From assembly GCF_036588685.1 (NCBI RefSeq), contig NC_086381.1, forward strand, positions 66,595,436-66,659,435: 64,000 nucleotides of DNA. The letters are read 5' to 3'. The stretch is from Mytilus trossulus (taxonomy: Eukaryota; Mollusca; Bivalvia; Mytilida; Mytilidae). The position numbers and the translations under genes are program-made. Of this stretch, positions 47,877 through 60,199 are shown piece after piece. The notes beneath the pieces were generated by a model that was not told the DNA's origin, ran no database searches, and saw nothing but the letters and a program-made list of their open reading frames with translations. The first letter of the stretch is position 1. Every line of letters starts with the position of its first letter.

Positions 47877-48682
47877 GCATTTTTCATATCAGATGTATTA
47901 TGAGCCCACGGTTCAATATCAATCCAGGCGCATAAACTTTATCTTATTCTTAGAGTAAATAAGGTATACTCTCACAGTATAATAATATCAATAACTTTTA
48001 CAGTATGAAAATAGCATTAGATTAACATGAATTCCATATTTTCCGAAATGATGCTTATCCATGTTAGCGGACTGATATGAACAAATTATCACATGCTTCC
48101 GGCTATTATCGCATGCCTTCACGTACGGTTATCGCATGGCATTCCACGTTACTCGGTAAATTCTGGAAAATACACCTCAGTGGTACGTCTTCAGAGAAAA
48201 ACATTACAAAGTAGGGTACCAAAAGAAAATGAAAAAATTAGGAAACAGGAAAATATATCACATAAAATGCCAAACACATGATACAGTAAATGCATTTTTC
48301 AAAGTTTCCAGCAAAATTTAGCAAGTATCTTTACAAATTTGGACTTTTCCAAACAGTGTTCATAATGTTTTGTTGGGATTTTGTTATCGTCAATATAAAC
48401 ATATATATACCGTTGTTTTTCTCCTATGTTGTGGCATATGATAGAAAGATTTCATATCGAATGTATGAATTTGGCGTCCGTCGTCCGTAAACTTTTCACA
48501 TTTTGAACTTCTACTTGAGAACCACTTAAAAGGATCAATGATATATATTAAACTGTTATTTTTCTCCAATGTTGAAGCATATAATAAAAAGATCATAACA
48601 TGTCATTTTTAATATGAAATATAGTATCAGCCCTCAAGCCTTCGGTTCTTGGGCTTATAATATATCTGATATGAAAAATACC
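47877..48682. mobile_element. TIR element (~0.8 kb)
   Basis: The left end 'gcatttttcatatcagatgt' continues 'attatgagccca'. The right end, in complement, is 'ggtatttttcatatcagata' then 'tattataagccca'. The inverted repeat is about 33 bp. The interior has two diverged copies of 'ttatttttctcctatgttg' (48413 and 48556) and no transposase. Confidence 0.65.
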
Positions 48683-49084
48683 TTGTTATAATCTGACAGT
48701 CATATTCCTGCCTTGGTACAGGCATTTTCTGAAGAAAAGGATTGGTAAACTTGGTGTCATCGTTATAGTGTTAATTATATTGACAAATTTGGGTGACCAA
48801 TAGACATTATAAGTTAGCATGACATTAATTTTAATCCAGAAGTCAAAAATGTGTAAACATGCATCACAGACAAACAGGCATACAATGGAACTCCATTAAA
48901 TGAAACTGCCTTGGACATGCACATTAGCAAGACGGTGTTTGAGAACGCTCATACTGTAGTCATCAGTTGAAAATAGCTTGAATAGGGTGATCAATTTTGG
49001 TAGTTTTCATGTTGCTCTGTCGTTAGTTTTCTATGTTGTGTTGTGTATACTGTTTAGCTTTTTGTCATGGCGTTATCAATAAAC

Positions 49085-49375
49085 AAATTATTATGATTGC
49101 CAATGAGACCACTATCTACCAAATTTCAAATGAAGCATATATAGGCAACAACAATCTGCCTTCAACAATCAGAAAAACCCATATCGTATAGTCGGCTATA
49201 AAAAGACCCCAACATGAAAAATATGAAACAATTTAGTTGAGAAAACTAATGACATAATTTATAACAAAACAACTTACGAAAAACAAATATGACAGATATG
49301 AACCAACGACAACCACTGAACTACAAGCTCCTGACTTGGGATAGACATCTAAAGAATGTGCCGGGGTTAAGCATT
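49085..49375 (-). repeat. Diverged family A-like repeat
   Basis: Contains 'ttgccaatgagaccactatc', 'catatcgtatagtcggctat' and 'actacaagctcctgacttgg', a distant minus-strand relative of family A. Confidence 0.55.
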
Positions 49376-49764
49376 AATGCGAGCGCTCAATCCCCTTTTC
49401 CTAACATGGGACAGTCATGTAAAAGCACAGCATAAGATCAACTATAAAAATCAGTTGAAAAAGGTTAACTCATCAGATCGATACAAACAAAAACATGAAA
49501 CAAAACCACAGACAGGCCGTGGCAAGGTATATTTTCATCCCTCATTACTTACAAGAAAAATGACACTAAGTATAGTTCTGACACACTAAATTCATTGGAT
49601 GATATTGGATGTGTACTAATTGATATGTTAGTCTTAAACACGACACATTATATGTATTAATTAGTTATTATTGGCTTTGAAATAGCTATCAGTAACTGTG
49701 AGTATTCTCAGATCTGTACTTTGTGTCTTTCGTGTTTGTTTATGTCTTTAATGTAAACATATGA

Positions 49765-50060
49765 AGACGTAGTATGATTGACAAGGAGACAGCTGCCTTC
49801 CAGAAACCAAAATGAATAGAAGTTTACAATTTTATGTCATTGTACAGCCTTTAACAATGAGAAAAAACCCTACTGCATAGTCCGCTTTGAAAAGCCCAAA
49901 AATTACTAAATGTAAAATAAAACAAACGAAAACCTAACGGCCTGATTAATGTACAAAATAACGAATGAAAACCAAATATGAAGTACGGTAACAGACGACA
50001 ATCACAGAATTGCAGGCTCTTGACTTGAGACAGGCACATTCAGAGTGTGGCGGGGTTAAA
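49765..50060 (-). repeat. Diverged family A-like repeat
   Basis: Contains 'acaaggagacagctgccttc', 'aaaaccctactgcatagtcc' and 'aggctcttgacttgagacag'. Same layout as 49085-49375. The two sit in tandem with about 400 bp between them. Confidence 0.5.
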
Positions 50061-50721
50061 CCAGTCTGTTGGCTCTAACCTCATCCCCCTCCCCTAAACC
50101 AGTTTTGTAGTAGTTGATTTATATTACATTGAAGCTTAATATCCGATTTAAATGCAAACCTAAATAATAATATCTATAAACGTATTTTTAAGAAGTCTTA
50201 CAATCAACAGTTTTAGTAAATTCGTTTTATTAACATGTGTATGTTGTAATGGTCCGTTCTATGTGATGCATAATTTTAATTGACTAATTGATTGGTGACC
50301 TATTTCAATATAAGGTTTCATGAAGGTCAGATTCGTTGCATCGCTTACCCAATTTTATCAATAAAAAGCAACTATACACACCTGTCATACACTTGTGAGG
50401 TTTAGCTAGCTATAAAACCAGGTTTAACTCACCATTTTCTTAGAAAAAAGCCTGTCCCAAGTCAAGGAATATGGCAGTTGATTTTCACTTGACATGTTCT
50501 GCTGATTGAAAGTGTTTAATTTTGTCAGTAATGGATTCACCCTTTTTAAACTTGGCTTGGAGATCGTTTTTGTTATTGTTATACTTGTTTATGTCATACC
50601 CAGTCAACGACCATTCATTGGTGATTCAAGAATGTGTCACAGATCCGCCTACGATTAGTGAACGACCAATCAAACATATATACTATGGGTGCAAATACTG
50701 TATCCTGAATACGGTTTACAT

Positions 50722-50990
50722 ATAAATGTGATAAGATTGCCAATGAGACAAATATATACCTTCGATCTGAGATCTGCGTTCTGTTTTTGTTAAACATACT
50801 TAAACAATGTGGTATGATTGTCATACTATAGTTCACTATATGGCCTTCAAGATTTGCAAAATTCATATCGCATAATAAGCTATAAAAAGCCCCTACATTT
50901 TGGTTAGTGTAACCTTCATATACTTGATGGCCTTCTAATGAGAAATTGTCTATTTTTGTTTGTACGCAATGTGCTAGTGATCTAATACGA
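50722..50990 (-). repeat. Diverged family A-like fragments
   Basis: 'gattgccaatgagacaaata', 'cactatatggccttcaagat' and 'cataataagctataaaaagc' again follow the family A order. The minus-strand open frame here (50615-51007) is a by-product of the repeat. Confidence 0.4.
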
Positions 50991-51473
50991 TACATATCGG
51001 ATGACAAAATTCAATATAGGTCGAAAACAAGTGAACCTCTAAGACATGGTTTATCTAAACGGATGAACAATTAAAATTATCTGTTTTTAAAATTTATGTT
51101 AATTTCAGAAGAACACCGTTTTATTTTATGAAAAGAGCATAATTTTTCACTTATTCTTACAACATTTGTATAAACTTCAAGATTATAAAAAACCGGTTTT
51201 TTTCTAAAGTGAACATTGATTGGTTAAATATTTCTCAGTGTGTTTGAATTTATTTGATAGCCTTTTGGTCATGACTGTTTGTCTCTAATATTTAATTAAC
51301 TGTGCATTTGTATTCAGATATCGCAGATCAAATTTATTCGTTCTTTGTGTAATCATACGTTTTTTGATGGAGTCAAGTCTGCTAATTGATATTTTATCGT
51401 ATGTTTTTATATGTTGTGATGTTATGCTATTGTTTCAGAAAAAGGGAGAAGGTTTGGGCCCATTAAAACGTTT

Positions 51474-51781
51474 AATCCCGCTGCAAATGTTTGCACCTGT
51501 CCTAAGTCAGGAATCTGATGTACAGTAGTTGTCGTTTGTTTATGTAATATATACGTGTTTCTCGTTTCTCGTTTTGTTTATATAGATTAGACCGTTGGTT
51601 TTCCCGTTTGAATGGTTTTACACTAGTAATTTTGGGGCCCTTTATAGCTTGTTGTTCGGTGTGAGCCAAGGCTCCGTGTTGAAGGCCATACTTTAACCTA
51701 TAATGGTTTAATTTTTAAATTGTTATTTGTATGGAGAGTTGTCTCATTGGCACTCACACCACATCTTCCTATATCTAATAA
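51474..51781 (+). repeat. Family A repeat, full-length copy
   Basis: Begins 'taatcccgctgcaaatgttt' and ends 'acatcttcctatatct', nearly identical to the reverse copy at 10741-11048. It lies about 450 bp past the 3' end of MACPF copy 2. Confidence 0.8.
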
Positions 51782-52178
51782 CTCTAATTCTAACCATGAT
51801 TTAAATCAAATCATGCGCACTGACGGTATATTTGAAATAAAACAAGAATATTGACCTTATACTTTATGTATAGTATAGTCACGGTTCCTACGAGTTCGCT
51901 TTAAACAATGATATTTCTAAGATCATTGAGAACAAGTGAATACAATTCATTGTATGCTATCATAAGATATGACTAGTACATGTTGTACCAATCATAAGAT
52001 TCAGATTTGTGTTGAGTATCTACTAATCAATATTTCTGTATAATTATAATGTTTTCTTCCAAAGAGTTTTGATTACCACATAATGGCCCTCCAAGTTAAA
52101 AGTTCAATATTATATACTAAATTGCATTTTCGCATACTAAAAAATTTAATGAAATAAAACTCGTTCTATGCGATATTT

Positions 52179-52184
52179 TTATTT
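52179..52184 (-). promoter_or_regulatory. Candidate polyadenylation signal of MACPF gene copy 2
   Basis: AATAAA on the minus strand, about 55 nt after the stop codon at 52240. Confidence 0.55.
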
Positions 52185-52239
52185 TCTGATAATTACAGTT
52201 CGGTAAATAGTACACTAAGTCTTGTGTTTTTTTGTTATT

Positions 52240-53795
52240 TTAATTTTCGTTTTTCCATGGTGGTTTAACCATCAAACGACGACGGTTTCTAGTAATGAAG
52301 ACAGTCGTCGACTCTTTGTCGTTCTTCAGTCCATGTATTCTATGTTCGGCATATGTTAGACATTTGTGTTTCCTCTTTGGACATATGCAAAATGTGTACG
52401 CTACACAAAACGAGTCTCTTATGCACAACCACTTGCATTCCGCGCTATCTGTTACTCTCATACTTTTGGCAGCAGGTAATCTTGATATTCCCCTAACAGC
52501 TGTATGATCTAGCTGCAAGTAGTATTCTATTTTAAAAGTAAAAATGACACTGTCCCATCGTTGAGAGCCCAATTTGGAAATACCTGACATACCCTTTGGA
52601 TTATTCTTCGGGTTGTACATATAACAAACATGGAAGCTATTATATCTATTGTTGCACTCTGTACAGTATGCCATGGCAATACAGTCTTTCTCGTTTTCAC
52701 ATAGATCAATGCATTCGCTCACGCTTTTGGCCGGAACATTATTGTAAAAGTAAGCAAGGCTTGTGTATTCAAGCATTAAACCTGGTTTAAGTGGGTCACA
52801 TGAATCGACAATTCCTCGTTTTAGAAGATATTTGCAGTAGTCTGAAGTGGCATTTCTCATTTTGTCGGCAATTTTCTTGTGATTGACACCCAATGCTCCC
52901 ATGTATTCGTCAGAAAACAATGTATGTATTGGTGACAGTTCATACTGCATAGGAACCGGGCTTTCTTTGACTGATGAAGCCCATGTCATTGCATCACCAT
53001 TTGAGGGCGGGGGTGCTCCAACAGTCACAGTCCTGGTTGTAACAGAGCTAGAAAACTCAGATATGTCTTTCTTTTGATTTGTGTCCATGTTAAAACCCCC
53101 GCTCACACTAAATAATCCAGAATAACTTGCCTGAACAGCTACATTGGTACCCTTTTCTGTTTTTTTCTGGTAGTCCGATGATTTCATCGTGTGTTCGTAT
53201 GTGAGACGAGCCCCGAAGGTTGTGTAAGTTGGATAATGTGTACCATAGCGATGGAAAAAGTCTAAATAAGTCTGTGGGTCATCTGATTTATCAAGTTTTC
53301 TAACCCATGTTAAGAACTGTTGAGTGAAACGAGGAATATTTTCCCGTATAAGTTCAGTATAGTAGTAAATGCATTTTGCCGTTGATAATATTTTGACATT
53401 TTCCCCTGCTGACATCTCCGAGGTTGAAGTCTTATAACCATAAGAAGCAGAAAAACTGACACCGAAAAAACCACCACCTTTGGCATTAGCAGTGTTTGAT
53501 AAAGATTTTGAAAACTCGTATTTATTCCGAGCAGTAGAAGAAGTAAAGGATGTTATACACGAGACATCAGGAACAACAACAAGTCCATGAGGTATGCTGT
53601 ACCTGCAGTCAGACGTTTGTTTCCCTTCACTATAGTCTGTTTTAAAGATTGGGAACGTAAATCCAGGATCGTGTCCATTGGACAGTGGATAACCCCTTAA
53701 GATGTTATATCCGAAAAAAGCATAATCTATATCAGGAAATGTTAGTTTAAAATTTGTTCCTTTACAATCTTGCATCCGGAAATCATTTCTCATTC
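52240..53795 (-). CDS. Copy 2 exon 5: MACPF domain and PAN-like segments
   Basis: The acceptor 'tttgtttttag' precedes 53795 and TAA is at 52240. The signature 'YGTHYPTYTTFGARL' lies at about residues 282-296 of the model. The PAN-like Cys patterns are 'SECIDLCENEKDCIAMAYC' and 'AECKWLCIRDSFCVAYTFC'. Upstream bases that could extend the frame past the acceptor begin with TTG and belong to the intron. Confidence 0.95.
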
Positions 53796-56700
53796 CTAAA
53801 AACAAACAAAAACCAGAAAATAAAGAATCATATCAAATTCAAATTCAAATAGAAATTTCTTTTATCAACTTTATGCAATTGTTTGGTACCTTTAGGATTT
53901 GAAATGGATTAAACTTGAAAATTCATAGTTAATAATTATCTGTACTGAAAATTTCATAATTTCAGATAATTCGAGACTGTTGCATGTACATGTATCACAA
54001 ATGAAATATGATTTTACACACAGGAAGTTAACACTCTTTACATATTAAATGAAATGTATTTTAATTGATTAACTATTAGCGAATTGTCGTAATCACGATA
54101 AATTTGCATGATAAGAATAATGTCTGAAAGACGACAAATTAAAATGACATGTTGATGAAATACTGCCGTTAGATTGTTTCAACCTCGTTGGTTGGGCGGT
54201 GAATCAACTTAATCTGCAACATTCACGATAAAATAGATTGCCATGATATGGCAAAAAATAAACCTAGCAGAAACATTGAATAAATATGATAAGCTGCTGT
54301 TGGATCAGCACACAAGTCAGATTGGGTGAAACCCTTCTTTGAACGGAAAGCAGTGTAAATTATAATGGGAATCATATAGCACAGTTAAATTACTCTCATA
54401 TACACGTTTTTACTTAAATATAGAAATAACATAGAAAATACCTATATTAAAGTTAAAATCCTGTCCTTTTTTACCAGCTAGAACGTTTGTCAGTTGTTCA
54501 GTAATAGTGGGGTTTTCGGTGGCCTGCTTTTCTCGTTTGAATTTTAAAGTTGGATTATCTGCACTAAAAAAGGAAAGAATTTAATTAGGCGGATTCAAAT
54601 TGCCTAATGCGGTTCAAGATTAATCCCCGTTAAAAAAAGAGAAAATATATCTTTGCATAGAAGTCGAAGCCTACAGATTGTAAAATTTAAGACCAATGTA
54701 TGGTAGTTTCGTCTGCAAAATGTCCATGTAAATGACAGAAAATGTTGTTTTTACGACAGCAATGCGATTAAAAAGGAAAACTATACGATGACTACACAAG
54801 AGAGGCGAAAGGTTCCAAAGGGACTTTAAAACTCATGTAAAAAATACACTGACATCGCAATTTTTTTTAGAAATATGTGTTGAATTTCAGTTTTTCAATT
54901 TGTTTTACAAATACTGTTATTATTGATTTAGATACTCTTACACAATATTTACACTACACAACATTATGATGATTGGCAGACAAAAATATTTAATGCAGTA
55001 GGTCAGAGAAAATCGCAACGCACATGACAAACGTTAAATCATACGAATACATGTTTTTAAAATATTATCTGACTACAGCCAGCAGTGTAATTAAATTACA
55101 GAACGCACGTCAAATTCTTTATGTGTCAAACGACATAACTTTGTACTCCTGTGGTTGCGGTTTGTAACTGTCTGCTATTATTGCTTTCAAATACATTTTT
55201 AAGGTCAAGAAGTTCCTTTTATGTTTTTATATGACTTTTTTGTCTGCTTTACAGTTGTTTGGGATTTTTTTTTTTGAACGCTACTTAGTAGTTTGGTCAT
55301 TAATGAAGGCCCTGAACTTTTACATTCTAGGTGTCATTTCTGTGGGTTTTTTTTGTGTTTTTTTTTTTTGGCTTTTCGTCTAAACGACCGATGTTAACTA
55401 TGTTGTCTAAACAACATGATACACACTGCTCGAGTAAACATATATCATGGAATTATCAATCATGTCAATAATAATGCGAAACAGATAAGTGTGGTTATGG
55501 TCCGTACTGGACTAACAGATTCATGTTACTTTTGTATATTAAAAAAAAGCTTTAGTTACCTGGTCGTCTGTACTTTTAAAGTTGCGAAAACAGAGAGACA
55601 CACCACCATTACTGAAAACAACAGCCCTAGTAGGACCTTTTTACCAGTGGTAAGCAGCTGTTTAATGTAAAATAAAAGAAGTAAGTTTGTGGATGGGCAC
55701 CACTAAAATTTTCATTTTAGTCTACAATTAAAACAGTCGTAGGCTGAAAAGGGCTATTATTAACAAGTTTTACCCAACTTTTATATTTCTCATTGTTTTT
55801 TTCTCAAACACTTTCATCTGAAATAAAATATTTCACTGAAATAAATAGCAATGTCTGTTATTTCTTGTATGTACGCTTAAGAATTTAAAATCAGTTCTTC
55901 CCACATCCCTGACCTGAAAATTTCAATCCATCTGTTTGGTGTATTCTGTTTTATCTATTTAACAACTCATCTGTGATGAATTTGTTTTTTTCTTCTATTT
56001 GTCAATTATATAAAAAAAAACACCATTTGACACATACACTTACAATATACCACATAGGTGCCTAAAGATTGCGTGGATAGGGTTAACAGAATAGAAAATA
56101 TTTGAAAACAAAAGAGAAAATATAATCGGGTATCAATATATAATGAATGAAGAAGAATGTTACACCCGTCATACAAGAGCAGTTGGATTAAACGTCCCAA
56201 TCGCAATCGCTACGTGTTTTACCATCTTACACAGACACACGGAAACGAAAGTAAGGAGTTTACCGCAGGCGGGGAAGGTCCAAGGAGCACCACTTTTGTA
56301 TACCTAGTAAGTTCACTCACGGGGTTCATATTACATACATAATATTGAATAAGTTGTTTGCAGTCCAATTTCAAAATACAAATACAATTTGTTTTATTAA
56401 AGTAAGCTATTCATATGTTGTTGTACTAAACAAATTCTTCGCCAGTAAAACAAAAAGTGCTCGTCATTTAGCTCTGATTGGAACTCCTTTTGTCAAAGCT
56501 AATGTTATTTTTTGATGCGACAGGTTTATGGTACGAAATGACCAGCCGTGGTTGTTGACTGTACGATAACGTGATCCCTTTCATCGGTTTCTTTATCGAA
56601 TACGAGACTACGTTTTTGTCTATTCCTCGATTGTGGCTTCCACTTAGTTAAATCTGGCCTCATTTGAAAGGATCTGTGACATTTACAAATGTTTTAAAAC

Positions 56701-58646
56701 CGTTTTATTTAATTGATGTAAGAAACTTCTGAGGCAATTAAAAAAAAATGACCTTGTGACTCAAAGAGAGTACCGGACTGGAGCCCTATTATTGTCCATG
56801 CACTTATCAGTAATACTTTTGTCTTTTTTTATGAAAAAAAACCAAACTATTATATCCCATTAAAGATCAACTGATGCATATCATTATTTGAAATGATTGT
56901 AAATAAAATAATGATGCCGGGACCGGACCGGATTATATAATATACATACTGGTTTTCGGTCATTGTCAATCTGATCTTCATAATATCTTTTACTTCTGAT
57001 GTGCCGTTCTACTGTAAATACAAAAACACGATTCATAACAAGGTAGTAACTGCAAAAAAACATTGAAATAATTAAGAACATATATGTATTTACTATCACT
57101 TTTAATTTTACACTGAATATTTTATAGATTTGCTTTTCGTTCAATCATACTTTACGATTGTTATTGCGAAACAAAATTTTATATCTTTTTTAAACGATTG
57201 GTTGACAATGCATAAATAATAAGCAACAAAATAAAAGGTTATTGTGTTTCATTTACAAATTCGTATGAATTTTTTACAATGCATAAATAAGGAGCAACAG
57301 GCCAGATGATAATAACTAAACATGTTTCATTTACAAATTTCGTAGGAATTTTTGTAATGATATCTACTTTAAGTGAACATTATGTATCTATAACATAAGA
57401 CTTGACTTTGAATGATTTTTCAATAATTTCGAGTACTGTGATATCGATTTGTCATTGTACCGAACTGATGTGTGAAGTCTATTTTAAATTATTTTTACAT
57501 GTTGATCTTAAAAAGATATGGTTATTTTATAAATTTACTGTATACAAATTTTTGATTTTTTTTAAATACTAAGGATTTTTTTTACCTCAGCTGTATTTGG
57601 CAAAACTTTTAGGAATTTTGGTTCTCACACCTTTTCAAATTCGTACTTTATTTGGCCTTTTTAACTTTTTTGGATTCGAGCGTCACTGATGAGTCTTTTG
57701 TAGACGAAACGCACGTCTGGCGTATATACAAAATTTAGTCCTGGTATCTATGATGAGTTTGTTTGTTACACTCCAATATCTCAGGCTAAAACATGATTGT
57801 AAATATACAGGTGTCTCATTCCTTGTTAACAAATGAGAACCTAATAAGAAATTAATGTTCAACCTATATCAGGTAAAGTTGATCTGAAAATGGTTTGGGC
57901 CTTTTATAGCCGATTTTGTTATATGAGTTTTGCTGATACCGTTAACGTATTTGTCATTTGGGTTCTGGTGAAGTGTTGTCTCATTGTCTATTATACCACA
58001 TCCTGTTATTTGTACATAGCTAATCACCAAATCATCATTGTGTTCAAATTTTTGTTTTGTTTGTTGAGATTAAATTTAAAACAAAAAATGCACCATCTTC
58101 TTTAGCAGTATTTATAGTAAAATTCCCTCCGCCATTAAAAAATATGAAAAAAATACTGACAGTAATTTGTAATTTCTTCAAACTTAAAAATCTGTGGTTT
58201 TTCTTACGATGTGTATATTTCCACACATATATGTTGCTAACACTCGGTTTGCTTCAAGTAAAGAGATTTTCAAGTTGATGAATGTGATTAGTTGAATTTT
58301 TAAACATGTTGTTACATCCTTGATATTGATGTTTGGAATGTCCCCTTAGTACAATTAAAAGATTTGATTTTGACACAACATTTCTAGTCGAAAAACAAAT
58401 AGTTATTTCGTTGACATATAAAAACCATCCTTGTCTAATTAAAATAGTTTTGGATTTTTTTTGTATATTTTTTTTAGTAGTAGTATTAACCCTAATGCAC
58501 TTGTTGTACCATTATTACTATTTATACGTGTTATACATGTAGTTATATTAATATAAAAACATGTATACACATGTATGTACAAAAGTTAACTAAGGTGTTG
58601 TCAAATTATTCCATGAAACATGCTATTTCTTACCAAACCGGTACAT
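52240..58646 (-). CDS. MACPF-PAN protein gene, copy 2 (five-exon model, 616 residues)
   Basis: Coding exons in order of transcription: 58634-58646, 56950-57011, 55560-55657, 54442-54563 and 52240-53795. All junctions have GT and AG, and the 1851 nt keep one frame. This is the tandem paralog of 35022-42162 in the same orientation, with last exons 17.2 kb apart. The expected product has a short N-terminal tail, a membrane helix at about residues 33-50, a charged linker, a MACPF domain and two PAN/Apple-like segments. Introns are 646, 996, 1292 and 1622 bp from 3' to 5', not alignable in bulk with those of copy 1. The MACPF half of exon 5 is about 95% identical to copy 1 by my count, but exons 2-4 and the PAN half are far more diverged. 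No stop or frameshift is seen, so both copies look functional. Confidence 0.85.
54442..54563 (-). CDS. Copy 2 exon 4: linker
   Basis: 122 nt, with acceptor 'ttccttttttag' before 54563 and donor GTATTT after 54442. It shares 'NVLAGKKGQDFN' with copy 1; the rest is roughly half identical. Confidence 0.85.
55560..55657 (-). CDS. Copy 2 exon 3: transmembrane segment
   Basis: 98 nt, with a pyrimidine-rich tract and 'acattaaacag' before 55657 and donor GTAACT after 55560. The core 'VLLGLLFSVMVVCLSVFA' follows Lys-Lys as in copy 1. There is no ATG at the exon start, which shows that translation must begin upstream. Confidence 0.85.
56950..57011 (-). CDS. Copy 2 exon 2: N-terminal cytoplasmic tail
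   Basis: 62 nt, with acceptor 'gtatttacag' before 57011 and donor GTATGT after 56950. It encodes 20 charged residues ('RSKRYYEDQIDNDRKP' at the end), a diverged partner of copy 1 exon 2. Confidence 0.8.
57560..57760 (-). repeat. Interspersed repeat family C in intron 1 of MACPF copy 2
   Basis: On the plus strand it reads 'ctcagctgtatttggcaaaa', 'gcgtcactgatgagtctttt' and 'gacgaaacgcacgtctggcg', the reverse of the copies at 5935 and 10487. A weak family C remnant also lies in intron 1 of copy 1 (41100-41170). Confidence 0.7.
58634..58646 (-). CDS. Copy 2 exon 1: start codon and four codons
   Basis: ATG at 58646-58644, then three codons, one base and the donor GTAAGA. Same length, phase and donor as copy 1. 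An AG lies about 14 nt upstream ('ccgactgag'), so a preceding untranslated exon is possible. Confidence 0.65.
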
Positions 58647-59526
58647 TTTCTCGTCCTCAGTCGGAATATTTATGTTTTTGTTCTGCAACTAATAATAAAA
58701 ATAAGTTCACATGTATGACCTTGAATAGAATATCAGATGCAAAGGAATACAAATAAAAATATAAATCAATTGCTTTAAAAAAGCAATTGTAGGGGGTCTT
58801 TCCCCCTGTAAAATTAATTGAATTGGGGGGTGTTTGTTTCTTTGTTTCTTTCTTTCTTTCTGTATGGGGTCTATATTATTGTTACCGGAGAAGTTTCATG
58901 TTTAGTTTGGAAAGTTTTTGTTTTATTTTAGGTACAGCGCGCGCGCCACATCACGTGACACGGGTTTATAATAACGAAAAGATAGTCTTTTTATTTCTTT
59001 TTAGGTGGGGACGTTAAACAGACAACATCTATAAAGATGGAATGTACACAATGTAATTTCTTTTGTCATTGTAGGAAATTGACATTTTGATGACAGTTCA
59101 CAAGTAGTGCATGTTTTGGATTTAATTGATCCGGTGTAACTTTAAAACACATTTATTGATTATTTTCTGATAATGTACATTTTTCAGCACCTGTTTGTAA
59201 CACAGATTAGTATTTCAAACTCGGAGCGGACATTTTATTGTAGGTTTTTACTGAGATTTACGGACCTAGCAAGCTATTTTTACGGCATTGCCATTTCTTT
59301 TCTCTAGGAAAAGCTTTGAGAGATATCTGCACCAAGTTTTTTTATAAACGTTTAGTACATGTATGCCCTGCTGACTGCAAATTTTGAGGTCGATTGTACT
59401 TGTAGTTTCAGAGAACATGTGGATTTTTTTTCAGAAGTGACGTAAGAACAATATTAAATTTCAATTTTTCTTGAATAATTGAGAGTTTGTTCCTTCAATA
59501 AACTGTCATGATTAAACAGTCATACA

Positions 59527-59573
<47 letters not shown>

Positions 59574-59719
59574 AAGTTGGTTAGTTGGTTGATTGGTTGG
59601 TTGGTTGGTTGGTTACACACGTTGGATAGGGTCAATTGAAACACGGAAAAAGAAACAAAGAAGATCTTGGACCCTATATTAAACACATGAGACGGAAACA
59701 TGATTGATTGATCATGATC

Positions 59720-59757
<38 letters not shown>

Positions 59758-60155
59758 AGTTGGTTGGTTGGTTGGTTGGTTGGTTGGTTGGTTGGTTAAA
59801 CACATTGGATAGGGTCAATTGAAACACGGAAAAAGACACAAAGAAGATATTGGACCCTATATTAAACACATGAGACGGAAACATGATTGGTTGATCATGA
59901 TCATGCATGATTGATTGAATGATTGATTGATTGGTTGGTTGGTTGGTTGGTTGGTTGGTTGGTTGGTTGGTTGGTTGAACCCTATAAGAAACACATGAGA
60001 CGGAAACATGATTGATTGATTGAACATGATCATTATTGGTTGATTGATCATGATCATGATTGAATGATTGATTGATTGATTGATTGGTTGGTTGGTTGGT
60101 TGGTTGGTTGGTTGGTTGGTTGGTTGGTTGGTTGGTATGTTGGTTGGTTGGTTGA
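59527..60155. repeat. GATT and GGTT microsatellites with a ~200-bp repeated core
   Basis: Runs of GATT followed by runs of GGTT appear at 59527-59616, 59702-59798, 59908-59976 and 60003-60155. Between them the core 'ggatagggtcaattgaaaca' plus 'cacatgagacggaaacatga' is repeated two to three times. Open frames translated from it (poly Asn-Gln-Pro-Thr) are artefacts. Confidence 0.9.
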
Positions 60156-60199
60156 AATTCAAACACACATAAAACTGTTTAAATAGTGCCAAAACCACA

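Noticed and set aside
50615..51007. 130-codon minus-strand frame
   Set aside because: Overlaps diverged family A repeat phrases; looks like a chance frame through the repeat.
55560..55657. Copy 2 MACPF gene seeming to have lost its start codon (ATG to ACC) in exon 3
   Set aside because: Both copies have a strong acceptor at the same point before this exon and matching upstream exons, so the ATG in copy 1 exon 3 is internal and copy 2 is not broken by its absence.
59495..60198. Asn-Gln-Pro-Thr repeat proteins on the minus strand
   Set aside because: Translations of GATT/GGTT microsatellites; no coding evidence.
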